Shown here in pieces: positions 35,880 to 44,093 of a stretch of 57,448 nucleotides of DNA. The position numbers were made by a program, and so were the translations under genes. Within the stretch, counting starts at the first letter, position 1. Every line of letters starts with the position of its first letter. The stretch is taken from the NCBI RefSeq assembly GCF_001437355.1, contig NZ_JQBM01000003.1, positions 61,321-118,768 of the forward strand. The letters are read 5' to 3'. This DNA is from Weissella viridescens. Its GTDB lineage: Bacteria; Bacillota; Bacilli; Lactobacillales; Lactobacillaceae. Below the pieces are notes generated by a model. The model was not told the DNA's origin, ran no database searches, and saw only the letters and a program-made list of their open reading frames with translations.

Positions 35880-36911
35880 ATGGGACAAAAGACAAATAAA
35901 TTACTTGTAAGTGGTGTCATTGGAGCGTTTGGTGTGGTTGGGGTTACCCAAGTGCCATCAGTTCAAGCAGCCATGAGTCGCCTAGAACAAAACGAACGTC
36001 CAGCAGCGAAGCAAGCTGTATCAAGTGATCCCGTGCATCAAGCTCTGCAAGCTTTGGTTGGGGATGTTAAGCAACCAAGCCAAAAGCAAGCTAAAGCAGC
36101 GGATACTAAGCAAGTGCAAGCAAGTCGAACAGAAGTCCGTAAGGATAAGTCAGCGCAAGCATCTGATGTTGCAATTAAGCAGCAAGCTCAAGCCGCAGCA
36201 AAGGCGGCCAGTGTCGAGGCGCAAGCCGATTTGGTTCAATCTGAAAATGTGCACACTGAGCAAGTTGCTTCTAATGAAACTGTTTCAGCTACGAAAACTG
36301 CTGCTTCTGAACAAGCAACCGACGCTTCACAAGCGACAGCTAGTGCAGTTTCGGAATCTGCCGTGGATACGGATAGTGTTGTTGCAACACCTGAGGCAGA
36401 AGCATCTGTCAATGTGACGCCAAACGCAACTGAGCTTGGGTCACAAGCACCAGCCGTTTCGGAGTCAACGAGTGTGGTAACGCCTCAAATTGATCAAGAC
36501 AGTGCAGCTGTTGCCGAAACAGCGCCAACCAGTCTAGAAAGTACCGTAGATGCGACACCAGTAATAACACCAGAAGTGACGACTGAGACAGGCGCAGCGA
36601 TGGCCCGAGCAGCAGTCGAGACGCAGGCAGCCGGAAACGTACAAACTTCCGGTCAATTAGTGGCACAAGCATACCAACAAGCGACTGGACAAAACATTCC
36701 TGAAAATACAACGCAACAAGAAGCCTATTTTAACCTTCAAGATTTAAATGGTGCACCATTGCAGGACGTTGCTAAACAGGGGGATGTCGTTTTCTGGGGT
36801 GATCATGGGACTTCTTATCAAGCCGGCGTTTATGTTGGTCAAGATCAAGTGATTACTGGGACGCAAGCTAATACAGATGCCGCACCTAGTTTTGTCGGTT
36901 CAATTGACTAA
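35880..36911 (+). CDS. Secreted Ala/Ser/Thr-rich protein with a degenerate NlpC/P60-like C-terminus
   Basis: The 343-residue protein has a signal peptide (basic start, hydrophobic core, cleavage expected after SVQA at residue 30), a low-complexity region of about 220 residues rich in Ala, Val, Thr, Gln, Ser, and a C-terminal domain (about 252-343) resembling NlpC/P60 peptidoglycan hydrolases. Family landmarks YQQATGQNIPENTTQQ, GDVVFWGD and GVYVG are present. But the Cys of the usual DCSG motif is Thr256 (VQTSGQ), and the His of HVGIYVG is Gln314 (YQAGVYVG). It therefore should not be an active hydrolase. No LPXTG anchor is present. Export and wall association are inferred; it is monocistronic. 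Confidence 0.8.
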   Translation: MGQKTNKLLVSGVIGAFGVVGVTQVPSVQAAMSRLEQNERPAAKQAVSSDPVHQALQALVGDVKQPSQKQAKAADTKQVQASRTEVRKDKSAQASDVAIKQQAQAAAKAASVEAQADLVQSENVHTEQVASNETVSATKTAASEQATDASQATASAVSESAVDTDSVVATPEAEASVNVTPNATELGSQAPAVSESTSVVTPQIDQDSAAVAETAPTSLESTVDATPVITPEVTTETGAAMARAAVETQAAGNVQTSGQLVAQAYQQATGQNIPENTTQQEAYFNLQDLNGAPLQDVAKQGDVVFWGDHGTSYQAGVYVGQDQVITGTQANTDAAPSFVGSID

Positions 36912-36914
36912 AAT

Positions 36915-36946
36915 AAAAAAAGTCTCTCAATTGAGAGACTTTTTTT
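36915..36946. terminator. Bidirectional terminator between the secreted protein gene and dck
   Basis: A perfect 32-bp palindrome: seven A residues, GTCTCTCAATTGAGAGAC, seven T residues. It can end both convergent transcripts. Confidence 0.95.
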
Positions 36947-37589
36947 ATTGATTTTGCGCATCTAATTCTGCTAAACGATCATCAATTTGTTGCAACACAA
37001 TTGCCTGATTTTCTGGGTCTTCCAAATTATATTTCTGCAAATCAACCATCATTTTTGGTGATGCATCATAAGCTTCATACCAATCCTGATATGCTGACCA
37101 CATTTTATAGTAGTAATCACGTAGTTCAGCATTATCTTCGAATTGTTCATAGTCACGTCCACGCTTTTTAATACGATACAAAATAGTATCGAAATCAGCG
37201 TTGGCAAAGACCATTAAATCTGGACGACTCTTACGCATGGTTTGTAGTTCTGCCATCATATTATCAAGAAGTTGCATGTAGACATCTAATTCAGCGTCGG
37301 AAATATTGCCTTCGCGATGATTTTCTTGTGTAAATAATGCATCTTCGTAAATTGAACGATCTAAGACGTTATTATCATCCGCCAATGCGCGTTTAATCAT
37401 TGCGAAACGCTTATTTAAAAAGTAAATTTGAAGCAAGAAACCATATTGCTTTGGATCTGCATAATAGAGTGGGAGGACCGGGTTGTCTCCAACTGGTTCA
37501 AAGAAGGCCTCCGTTCCCAAATGCTTTGCGATTAAATCTGTTAATGTTGTTTTACCAACGCCAATCATTCCAGCTGTGATAATCACCAT
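36945..37589 (-). CDS. dck: Deoxynucleoside kinase (dGK/dCK/dAK family)
   Basis: The 214-residue enzyme phosphorylates deoxynucleosides in the salvage pathway. It has the P-loop GMIGVGKTT near the N-terminus, the EPV substrate motif (FFEPVGDNPVLP), DRSIYED and an Arg-rich lid (RIKKRGRDYEQF). Many lactobacilli carry a pair of such kinases (dak/dgk); only one is present here, and its base preference cannot be told from the sequence. The ribosome site AAGGAAGAAGGA precedes the start. A perfect inverted repeat lies 27 nt upstream. Confidence 0.92.
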   Translation of the reverse strand: MVIITAGMIGVGKTTLTDLIAKHLGTEAFFEPVGDNPVLPLYYADPKQYGFLLQIYFLNKRFAMIKRALADDNNVLDRSIYEDALFTQENHREGNISDAELDVYMQLLDNMMAELQTMRKSRPDLMVFANADFDTILYRIKKRGRDYEQFEDNAELRDYYYKMWSAYQDWYEAYDASPKMMVDLQKYNLEDPENQAIVLQQIDDRLAELDAQNQ

Positions 37590-37615
37590 GATTGTCCTTC
37601 TTCCTTTAGGATTTG

Positions 37616-37633
37616 GTTAGTTGTCGAACTAAC
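37616..37633. repeat. Inverted repeat in the dck 5' region
   Basis: GTTAGTT-GTCG-AACTAAC, a perfect 7-bp inverted repeat 27-44 nt upstream of the dck start. It could be an operator or an mRNA hairpin. Confidence 0.55.
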
Positions 37634-37703
37634 TTGCCGATAACTATCTTAGCTAATAAAATCATGGAATGCAATTCTTGACAATTTCTATTGAGAGGGG
37701 GAT

Positions 37704-37738
37704 AAAAAAGCGGACCCAGAATCTGGATCCGCTTTTTT
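37704..37738 (-). terminator. Terminator of mscL
   Basis: On the minus strand GCGGATCCAG/CTGGGTCCGC pairs fully (one G-U) and is flanked by A and T runs. On the + strand the same position would be a C-A mismatch, so the hairpin is tuned to the mscL transcript. Confidence 0.88.
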
Positions 37739-37750
37739 AAAATTTTATGA

Positions 37751-38167
37751 TTAGTTCGACTTTACGTGAGTATTGATTTTGTTTTGTTCGGCTAATTCAT
37801 CACGAATTGCTTGTAGTACAGCTAACTCAGTTTCGTCATCTGCATTATCATCATCATCAGTCTTACCAGTTAAGGCACGGGCTTTGTTCATCGCTTTAAC
37901 CATGATAAAGATAATCAAACCAGTTAATACGAATGTGATGGCAGCTGAGATGAAACTACCAATTTTGATTTGGGCAGGCCCAACCTGCCAGACAATATCG
38001 GCAAACGACACAGCACCGGTAAAAATACCAATGATAGGCATGAAAATATCATCAACTAAGGCTTTAAGAAGTACTTGTAAAGCACCTCCCATAATAAAGG
38101 CAATGGCCATGTCAATAATGTTACCATCTGTGATAAATTCACGGAACTCTTTAATAAATGATTTCAT
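37751..38167 (-). CDS. mscL: Large-conductance mechanosensitive channel MscL
   Basis: The 138-residue channel subunit begins MKSFIKEFREFI, then IDMAIAFIMGGALQVLLKALVDDIFMPIIG (first helix), a periplasmic loop, and a second helix (FISAAITFVLTGLIIFIMVKAMNK), ending in an acidic and helical tail. It opens under membrane tension on osmotic downshock. The start at 38167 follows AAGGAG; an upstream in-frame Met would add 20 hydrophilic residues without a ribosome site. Confidence 0.95.
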   Translation of the reverse strand: MKSFIKEFREFITDGNIIDMAIAFIMGGALQVLLKALVDDIFMPIIGIFTGAVSFADIVWQVGPAQIKIGSFISAAITFVLTGLIIFIMVKAMNKARALTGKTDDDDNADDETELAVLQAIRDELAEQNKINTHVKSN

Positions 38168-38352
38168 AATAAACTCCTTCAAAATAAATTTAATGAACCG
38201 TTTTATTTTAGCATGCACAAACAGCAAGTCTAGTGGATTTGTTAGATTTTAATATTCTGTTAAAAGAAAAAATAGGGTGACTAATCATTATGGTTTTAAG
38301 AATGGTTCATGTAAAATAGAAGAGATATTTGAATAAAGAAAAGAGGGAAGAC

Positions 38353-38568
38353 ATGCGTGGATTGATTTTTGCAGGGTTTTGCATGATAACCTTGTTGAGC
38401 TTCGTGGGTCTGTCGATGTTGAGCGGCTACTATCACTGGCCTATCTGGGTAGCGGCAATCGTTTTTGTCGTAGCAGTTATCGGCTTTACCTATTTGATGA
38501 GTTTATTGGTTTTTAAGTTACAACAGACTAAGCACAATAAAAAGGAGGCGCCAAAGGATGAACAATAA
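38353..38568 (+). CDS. Small membrane protein upstream of a CPBP protease
   Basis: A 71-residue protein with two hydrophobic helices (GLIFAGFCMITLLSFVGLSML and WPIWVAAIVFVVAVIGF) and a basic, charged C-terminus. I do not recognise a family. ATG 38353 follows AGAGGGAAG; a TTG 24 bp upstream is less likely. Its end overlaps the next gene by 11 bp, with that gene's AAAGGAGG lying inside this frame, so the two are made together. It may partner the protease, but that is inference. Confidence 0.75.
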   Translation: MRGLIFAGFCMITLLSFVGLSMLSGYYHWPIWVAAIVFVVAVIGFTYLMSLLVFKLQQTKHNKKEAPKDEQ

Positions 38569-39292
38569 GACCCTACAAACAGTTGATAACTTATTCAAAG
38601 GCATTGTTTGGTTAGTTGTGGGGATTATTTTGAATACAGCTATTCAACTATTTGCGACGGCTGGCAGTCAAGGTTTAGCATTGTCATTTGGTTTCCCAGC
38701 AAAAGGACGTCTGGCAACGGTACTTATGGTGGGCATTACCATAATCTTTATGGCTATGACCGTATCCATCATGTTATGGGCTATCCGCAGAGTTAGTCCG
38801 AACGTCGGCTTGCATCCCTTTCAGGTGCAAAAATTAAAGTGGGTTGGGTACGGCTTTGCCTCAATCATTGTGGGGAGCATGGTGATTAATGCCGTTCGCG
38901 TGTTGGTGACGGGTCAAGTGTCTGAACCTGAAAATCAGCGCATGTTAGAGCAAATGGCCCAGCAAGAGGGCTATGGATTGATTTTCATCTTGGTGCTAGC
39001 CGTAATCGTTGCACCGCTTGTTGAAGAATTGATTTTTCGTGGCATAATCCTAAACTACTTTTTTAAAAATGGGTGGTGGTGGACGAATGTGTTCCTTTCG
39101 GCAGGCCTATTTGGTTTGTATCACGTTTATACGGGATTCAATTTATTTGATTTTTTACAGTATAGTTTGATGGGACTCATTCTAGCAATTGTGTATAAAA
39201 AAACGCGTCAAATTCAATATGCAATGGCCTTGCATTTTGTTAATAATAGCTTTTCAATGCTCGTTTTGGTGTTGACGATGGTCTTACACTAA
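38558..39292 (+). CDS. CPBP family intramembrane glutamic protease (CAAX protease-like)
   Basis: The 244-residue polytopic protein contains the CPBP (Abi) motifs EELIFRG (the paired catalytic Glu and Arg), a His-containing motif in GLYHVYTGFN, and HFVNNSFSM near the C-terminus, spread over about seven membrane helices. Bacterial members include the bacteriocin-linked Abi proteins and general membrane proteases; no bacteriocin gene is seen nearby. It overlaps the small membrane protein gene upstream. Confidence 0.9.
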   Translation: MNNKTLQTVDNLFKGIVWLVVGIILNTAIQLFATAGSQGLALSFGFPAKGRLATVLMVGITIIFMAMTVSIMLWAIRRVSPNVGLHPFQVQKLKWVGYGFASIIVGSMVINAVRVLVTGQVSEPENQRMLEQMAQQEGYGLIFILVLAVIVAPLVEELIFRGIILNYFFKNGWWWTNVFLSAGLFGLYHVYTGFNLFDFLQYSLMGLILAIVYKKTRQIQYAMALHFVNNSFSMLVLVLTMVLH

Positions 39293-39357
39293 TGTGGTAC
39301 CGAAAATAATGAAAAGCGTTATACTAGATGTATAGATTCTTGAAATGAGGCTAAATA

Positions 39358-39876
39358 ATGAAACAATATTTACATACAACTTTTGGTAGCCAAAAAGTGC
39401 TCCAAGCATTACAAACAGAAAACCCAGAGCGGCATATGTTGTTAACGATTGATGATCGCGATCAGAATAATTTTCAACTACTGGAGGCTACTAACACGGC
39501 AACGTCAGTTTTTGCCAATCCAGTTAGTTATGATGTGCTCAGTGCTGTTGGAGAAACTGATGACATTCGTGGGTGGATTCATTTTACTTTCTTAACAATT
39601 CCGGAAGAAGAAATGGGTGCTTTTCAAAAGCAATGGAACAATTATCAAACTGATACGATGGTGAATGTTACTGGATTGATTGGCAGTCAATTATTACAAC
39701 GGATGGATGATAATCGTCAATTTGCGGTTATGTCGACCTGGACTCTCCGCGATTATTATACAATTTGGCAAGCTGATGGTCGTGGACCACTTAAGAAATA
39801 TGCAGACTTTGAAAATCGTTATAACATGCGGACTAGTAGCTATTCACCGGCGGCCTTCACAAAGCAAAAGCTATAA
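39358..39876 (+). CDS. ABM-like dimeric alpha/beta barrel protein of unknown function
   Basis: The 172-residue protein resembles lactic acid bacterial proteins with an antibiotic-biosynthesis-monooxygenase (ABM)-type fold. There is an N-terminal half ending near SYDVL, and a second half with WIHFTFLTIPEEEMGAFQKQW, MVNVTGLIGSQLLQR and FAVMSTWTLRDYYTIWQ, a pattern seen in heme- or quinone-handling ABM proteins. No catalytic residue can be named. It has its own promoter-like element (TATACT near 39320) and a weak hairpin after it. The fold assignment is tentative. Confidence 0.6.
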   Translation: MKQYLHTTFGSQKVLQALQTENPERHMLLTIDDRDQNNFQLLEATNTATSVFANPVSYDVLSAVGETDDIRGWIHFTFLTIPEEEMGAFQKQWNNYQTDTMVNVTGLIGSQLLQRMDDNRQFAVMSTWTLRDYYTIWQADGRGPLKKYADFENRYNMRTSSYSPAAFTKQKL

Positions 39877-39910
39877 TCAAGCGACTTGGGTATTTTTTTA
39901 TCATGAGGCT

Positions 39911-39919
39911 TGGTATAAT
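39911..39919 (+). promoter_or_regulatory. Extended -10 promoter element of mecA
   Basis: TGgTATAAT with a perfect -10 at 39914-39919; transcription would begin near 39926, inside the palindrome at 39922-39936. Confidence 0.6.
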
Positions 39920-39921
39920 GT

Positions 39922-39936
39922 ATCGTTATAAACGAT
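39922..39936. repeat. Palindrome at the mecA transcription start
   Basis: ATCGTT-ATA-AACGAT, a perfect 6-bp inverted repeat just downstream of the -10 box and 10 nt before the mecA ribosome site AAGGGGGG. Its position suits an operator. Confidence 0.5.
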
Positions 39937-39957
39937 GCGAAAGGGGGGTGAGATATT

Positions 39958-40698
39958 ATGGAATTTGAACGTATTAATGAAGATACGATTCGCGTTGATT
40001 TAACAAATCATGATTTAGCGGAGCGGGGTGTTTCCATTACAGAGCTAATGGGAAACCAAGATGAAATTGAGAGCTTTTTTCGCGGATTATTGGAAGAAGC
40101 GGACGAAGATTATGATTTTTTAAATAAGAGTGATGGTGCTGTGTCGTTTCAGGTATTACCAAAGCGCGATGGGCTTGAGGTCTTTATCTCAACTCGTGCA
40201 CCTGACCAAGCCATGATGGAAGGCATCATGCAGTCAGTGGTTGGTAATCAAGATGAAGATGATGCTCACCCAAATGATGATGTTTCGAGTGATTTACTAA
40301 AAAAGTTATTAGGAACGGATGAAGATGAAAGTGGGGATAGCGTCGAAAAGGTTTTTGAACCGAATACAAGTGCTGCACCAAAAAATGCAGCGATTGTGGC
40401 TGAAGATGTCCCTAATGTCGCTTTCATGCGCTTTAACGATTTTGAAGATGTCTTAGGATTGGCGCAAATTGTTGGTAGCGGGCTCGAAAATACGCGCTTA
40501 TACGAAGATAAAGGTAAGTACTACCTTTCACTTGAATTTGCGAACGATTTGAAGCTTGCTGATCGACAAAATTTGTTGAGTGTTGCTTTGGAATACGGGA
40601 AGGTGAGTCCCCTAGATCAAGCGGTTGTTGCTGAACATGGGCGCACAATCTTAAATGATCATGCAGTAGATCACCTTAATCAATATTTTAATGTTTAA
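39958..40698 (+). CDS. mecA: Adaptor protein MecA
   Basis: The 246-residue protein starts MEFERINEDTIRV, the MecA signature. It has an N-terminal substrate-binding domain (about 1-95), an acidic Asp/Glu-rich linker, and a C-terminal ClpC-binding domain (FMRFNDFEDVLGLAQIV ... YLSLEFAN). MecA delivers ComK, or ComX in streptococci, to ClpCP, and so restrains competence; it also controls ClpC assembly. With comG and coiA in this window it strengthens the case for a regulated competence pathway. Confidence 0.95.
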   Translation: MEFERINEDTIRVDLTNHDLAERGVSITELMGNQDEIESFFRGLLEEADEDYDFLNKSDGAVSFQVLPKRDGLEVFISTRAPDQAMMEGIMQSVVGNQDEDDAHPNDDVSSDLLKKLLGTDEDESGDSVEKVFEPNTSAAPKNAAIVAEDVPNVAFMRFNDFEDVLGLAQIVGSGLENTRLYEDKGKYYLSLEFANDLKLADRQNLLSVALEYGKVSPLDQAVVAEHGRTILNDHAVDHLNQYFNV

Positions 40699-40701
40699 AA
40701 T

Positions 40702-40741
40702 AAAAACTCAGATGTGGGTCATCCACATTTGAGTTTTTTTT
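40702..40741 (+). terminator. Terminator after mecA
   Basis: AAAAACTCAGATGTGG / CCACATTTGAGTTTTT with loop GTCAT, one internal mismatch, followed by a T-tract. Confidence 0.93.
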
Positions 40742-40787
40742 GTCAAAATGTTGTTACGTTGCGTCTCTGTTATGGGAGGGGAAAAAG

Positions 40788-41642
40788 ATGCGAAGACATC
40801 GAATTAGGATTGACGCGAAGCAACCAGATGAATGTTTCTGGTGCCACAGGGTTGTCTTGCAGCGACGTGGAGTGAATGGCAAAATGGTGAACTATCATAA
40901 AGCGCAGACAAATAAGCATGCGACGGAATCGGTCGAACATCAGCAAGGTAAACAAATGCTGGCCAATTATTTTAAACAAAAGCACTATCATGTGGAAATT
41001 GAACAATATTTGCCGCAGTTAAAGCAACGAGCCGATATGGTGTTGATGTCAAAGCAGGGGCAGTTGACAGTGATTGAGTATCAATGTGCACGGATCTCGT
41101 ATGCGGCTGTGGTCCGCAGAACACAATGCTATCAGCAAGCTAATCTACACGTTCATTGGATTTTGGGTGGCAATTATTTGAGACAGTTACCATATGCATT
41201 CTTAAAGCTCTCAAAAAACGGACTATATGCCTATTTTTTTCACGAAGAAAAGGTTGAAAAAATAACTTATGATGCGGAAAATAAATATGTGTGGCGCCAT
41301 CAAAATATTTGTCCAAGACATTTACGGCGTCAAATTATTCGCGGGCTAAAATACGGTAAAACGCCATATCGCCAAATCCAAAGTGACCTTTATCAAGCTG
41401 GGTTCAATCTAAACGCAATCCCTGACTGCTGCTTACCCACAGTGTACTTAACCCCTGGTCCCAAGATACCGTATTGGTATGTCTTATTGCAGTTGTGGCT
41501 TACCTTATCGCGCGGTCCACAATCTTTAGTGGTGTTGGAGCATGTTGTCACCCAAATGCCTTGGCATAAAAGTGCTTTTATTACTGATACGGATTGGCGC
41601 AGGCGATGTTTAATGGATGTTTTGCAATGGTGGACAGCGTAA
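40788..41642 (+). CDS. coiA: Competence protein CoiA
   Basis: The 284-residue protein has the CoiA arrangement. First comes a short N-terminal Cys motif (ECFWCHRVV) with a nearby His, then a nuclease-like domain (EHQQGKQMLANYF, RADMVLMSKQGQLTVIEYQCARIS) matching the PD-(D/E)xK core Asp...Glu-x-Gln, then a poorly conserved C-terminus. CoiA is needed for transformation in streptococci, acting on incoming DNA; its exact activity is unknown. ATG 40788 follows GGGAGGGG. It is followed by pepF, as in many lactic acid bacteria. Confidence 0.9.
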   Translation: MRRHRIRIDAKQPDECFWCHRVVLQRRGVNGKMVNYHKAQTNKHATESVEHQQGKQMLANYFKQKHYHVEIEQYLPQLKQRADMVLMSKQGQLTVIEYQCARISYAAVVRRTQCYQQANLHVHWILGGNYLRQLPYAFLKLSKNGLYAYFFHEEKVEKITYDAENKYVWRHQNICPRHLRRQIIRGLKYGKTPYRQIQSDLYQAGFNLNAIPDCCLPTVYLTPGPKIPYWYVLLQLWLTLSRGPQSLVVLEHVVTQMPWHKSAFITDTDWRRRCLMDVLQWWTA

Positions 41643-41775
41643 CAGGTCATCACTTGGCACAAGAACCTGATTTGCTTAAATGAGAAAAGTATAATAAAAT
41701 GACTTAAACAATTGATTTTCAAGCAATTCAAACGATAGTTTGAGATTTGAACGATTAAAAAAGGAGCGTGTTAAA

Positions 41776-43590
41776 ATGGCCAATACATTACCAACCAGAG
41801 ATGAGGTTCCAACCAGTCAGACGTGGGATCTTAGTACGATTTATCCAACTGATGCAGCCTGGGAAGCGGCCTTTGCAGATTTAAGTGACCGCTTGGATGG
41901 GGCAACCTATTTTGCTGAGCACGTCACTGATTCAGGGGCTGCGCTGTTACAAGCGCTTCAATATGGACTAGGGTTGATGCGTGATTTGGAGACGCTCTAC
42001 GTTTACGCATCAATGAAAAATGATCAAGATACGACTAATAGTCAGTATCAAGGGATGTTTGACCAAGTACAGGGACTAGCCGCACGTGTTTCAAGCGCGA
42101 TTGCCTTCTTTGATCCAGCAGTATTGTCATTAACGGATGCACAATGGCACGAATTTAAGGCAACTACGCCAGAATTGGCCGATTACCAACACTATTTTGA
42201 TGCCATTTTAACGCAGAAGGGACATGTGCTTTCGGCAGATCAAGAATCACTTTTGGCGGCAGCTGGCGACGTTTTTGGTGCCTCAGAAAAGACATTTAGT
42301 ATCCTGGATAATGCAGACATCAAATTTGGTACTGTGAAAAATGATGTTGGTGAGACGGAACAACTATCAAACGGCGTTTATGCGCGTTTATTGGAATCAA
42401 CCAATCCATCTGTACGTAAAGAAACTTTCCAAACTTTCTATAAGTCTTATATTGCGTTGGAAAATACTTTTGCATCAACGCTATCAAGCCACATTAAGGG
42501 GCATAATTTTATGGCGCAAGCGCATCATTATGACAGCGCACGTCAAGCATCTTTGGCTGCCAATCAGGTGCCCGAAGTGGTTTACGACACCTTGGTTGAA
42601 CAAGTTAACCAAGCGTTGCCATTATTGCACCGGTATGTTGCATTGCGGAAGCGCCTACTTGGTTTGCAAGAACTTCATTCCTATGATTTATACACCCCTA
42701 TTTTAGGTGAACCGGATTATGCAATTGATTTTGAGTCTGCTAAAGCCGAAGCGTTAGAGGCTTTGGCACCATTAGGGGAAGACTATTTAGATATTGTGAA
42801 TCAGGCGTTTGACTCACGTTGGATTGATGTTGTTGAAAATCAAGGGAAGCGATCAGGTGCTTACTCTGGTGGGGCGTATGATACAAATCCGTTCATGTTG
42901 TTGAATTGGGTCGACAACTTGAATAACTTGTATACACTGGTTCACGAAATGGGTCATAGTGCACACAGTTATCTAACCCGTCATAATCAACCCTATCAAT
43001 ATGGAGACTACCCAATTTTCTTGGCTGAAATTGCGTCAACGACCAATGAAAACCTATTAACGGATTACTTATTAAAGACCGTTGATGATAAGGCTTTACG
43101 TGCCTATATTTTGAATCAGTATTTGGATGGCTTTAAGGGAACCGTCTTCCGTCAAACACAATTTGCTGAATTTGAGCAATGGATGCATCAACAAGATGCG
43201 GCCGGGGTTCCGTTAACGGCTGAAGTTCTAGACCAAGCCTATGCTGATCTAAATCAGCGCTACTATGGTGAAGCATTGACGCCAGATCCAGAAATTGCTC
43301 ATGAGTGGGAACGTATCCCACACTTCTATTACAATTTCTATGTATTCCAATATAGTACTGGCTTTGCGGCGGCCACGGCGCTTTCTGATCAGATTATCCA
43401 AGAAGGGCAACCAGCTGTTGATCGTTACAAGACTTATCTTAAGGCGGGATCGTCTGCCTACCCAATTGATGTGATGAAGCAAGCTGGTGTTGATATGACG
43501 AAACCAGATTATCTTCAAGAAGCCTTTGCAACTTTTGAACAACGTTTGAATGAATTCGAAGAACTTGTGCAAGAGCTAGAACAAAAATAA
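41776..43590 (+). CDS. pepF: Oligoendopeptidase F
   Basis: The 604-residue M3-family zinc peptidase has the HExxH motif as HEMGHS, with the downstream Glu ligand in FLAEIASTTNE, and the motifs YSGGAYDTNPFMLLNW and FYVFQYSTGFAAA. It cleaves oligopeptides in the cytoplasm. ATG 41776 follows AAAGGAG. The coiA-pepF order is conserved, and overexpressed pepF is known to affect development in Bacillus by cutting signal peptides; a link to competence here is only suggestive. Confidence 0.96.
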   Translation: MANTLPTRDEVPTSQTWDLSTIYPTDAAWEAAFADLSDRLDGATYFAEHVTDSGAALLQALQYGLGLMRDLETLYVYASMKNDQDTTNSQYQGMFDQVQGLAARVSSAIAFFDPAVLSLTDAQWHEFKATTPELADYQHYFDAILTQKGHVLSADQESLLAAAGDVFGASEKTFSILDNADIKFGTVKNDVGETEQLSNGVYARLLESTNPSVRKETFQTFYKSYIALENTFASTLSSHIKGHNFMAQAHHYDSARQASLAANQVPEVVYDTLVEQVNQALPLLHRYVALRKRLLGLQELHSYDLYTPILGEPDYAIDFESAKAEALEALAPLGEDYLDIVNQAFDSRWIDVVENQGKRSGAYSGGAYDTNPFMLLNWVDNLNNLYTLVHEMGHSAHSYLTRHNQPYQYGDYPIFLAEIASTTNENLLTDYLLKTVDDKALRAYILNQYLDGFKGTVFRQTQFAEFEQWMHQQDAAGVPLTAEVLDQAYADLNQRYYGEALTPDPEIAHEWERIPHFYYNFYVFQYSTGFAAATALSDQIIQEGQPAVDRYKTYLKAGSSAYPIDVMKQAGVDMTKPDYLQEAFATFEQRLNEFEELVQELEQK

Positions 43591-43591
43591 T

Positions 43592-43631
43592 AAAAAGCCA
43601 AACGATTTCAATTGAAGACGTTTGGCTTTTT
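43592..43631 (+). terminator. Terminator after pepF
   Basis: AAAAAGCCAAACG / CGTTTGGCTTTTT, a perfect 13-bp stem with a 14-nt loop. Confidence 0.93.
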
Positions 43632-43698
43632 ATTTGAAAGGTGCTTGAGAAACAGGTACAATGAAGGAAATACAAAAACAGAAGCAGTGGAGGTTTTT

Positions 43699-44079
43699 AT
43701 GTCATTAGGTGGTTTAGCGTGGCTAATCGTAGCTATCGCCATTTTATTATTACTCGGTTCAATCAGTTTGTTGGTATATCGGATTACACGTCCCTTAAAA
43801 AACGTGCTAGTTGATGTTGATATTATTGCGCGTGAAGCTGATGAGTTGCTTGCTAATGCCAATGCATTGATTGATGATGTAAATGGTAAGGTCGGAACTC
43901 TAGATCCTGCTGTACAAGCTGTAGCCGATTTGGGTGTCTCAGTGTCTGATTTGAATTCAGCAACCAAGAACCTAACTGGTAAGGCCCGTTCAAAGAATAT
44001 GGCCAAGGGTGCAACAGCCTTTTCAACTGTGAATGGCTTACGTAAAGGGCGTAAGTCAAGCAAAAAGACAGAAGCTTAA
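43699..44079 (+). CDS. DUF948 (YtxG-like) membrane protein
   Basis: The 126-residue protein has one N-terminal membrane helix (LAWLIVAIAILLLLGSISLLVY), then a helical region with heptad character (VLVDVDIIAREADELLANANALIDDVNGKV) and a basic C-terminus, the DUF948 pattern. Such proteins are general-stress or envelope proteins of unknown activity. ATG 43699 follows GGAGG. The YtxH-like gene 14 bp downstream is its usual partner. Confidence 0.85.
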   Translation: MSLGGLAWLIVAIAILLLLGSISLLVYRITRPLKNVLVDVDIIAREADELLANANALIDDVNGKVGTLDPAVQAVADLGVSVSDLNSATKNLTGKARSKNMAKGATAFSTVNGLRKGRKSSKKTEA

Positions 44080-44093
44080 GTGAGGGAAAATAC

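Noticed and set aside
1653..39340. A 12-base string CTAGATGTATAG near two promoters (about 1653 and 39324)
   Set aside because: In a window this long many 12-base matches arise by chance, and this one includes AT-rich -10 sequence.
39888..39900. Terminator after the ABM-like gene
   Set aside because: CAAG-CGA-CTTG with a following T-run is only a 4-bp stem; too weak to list as a feature.
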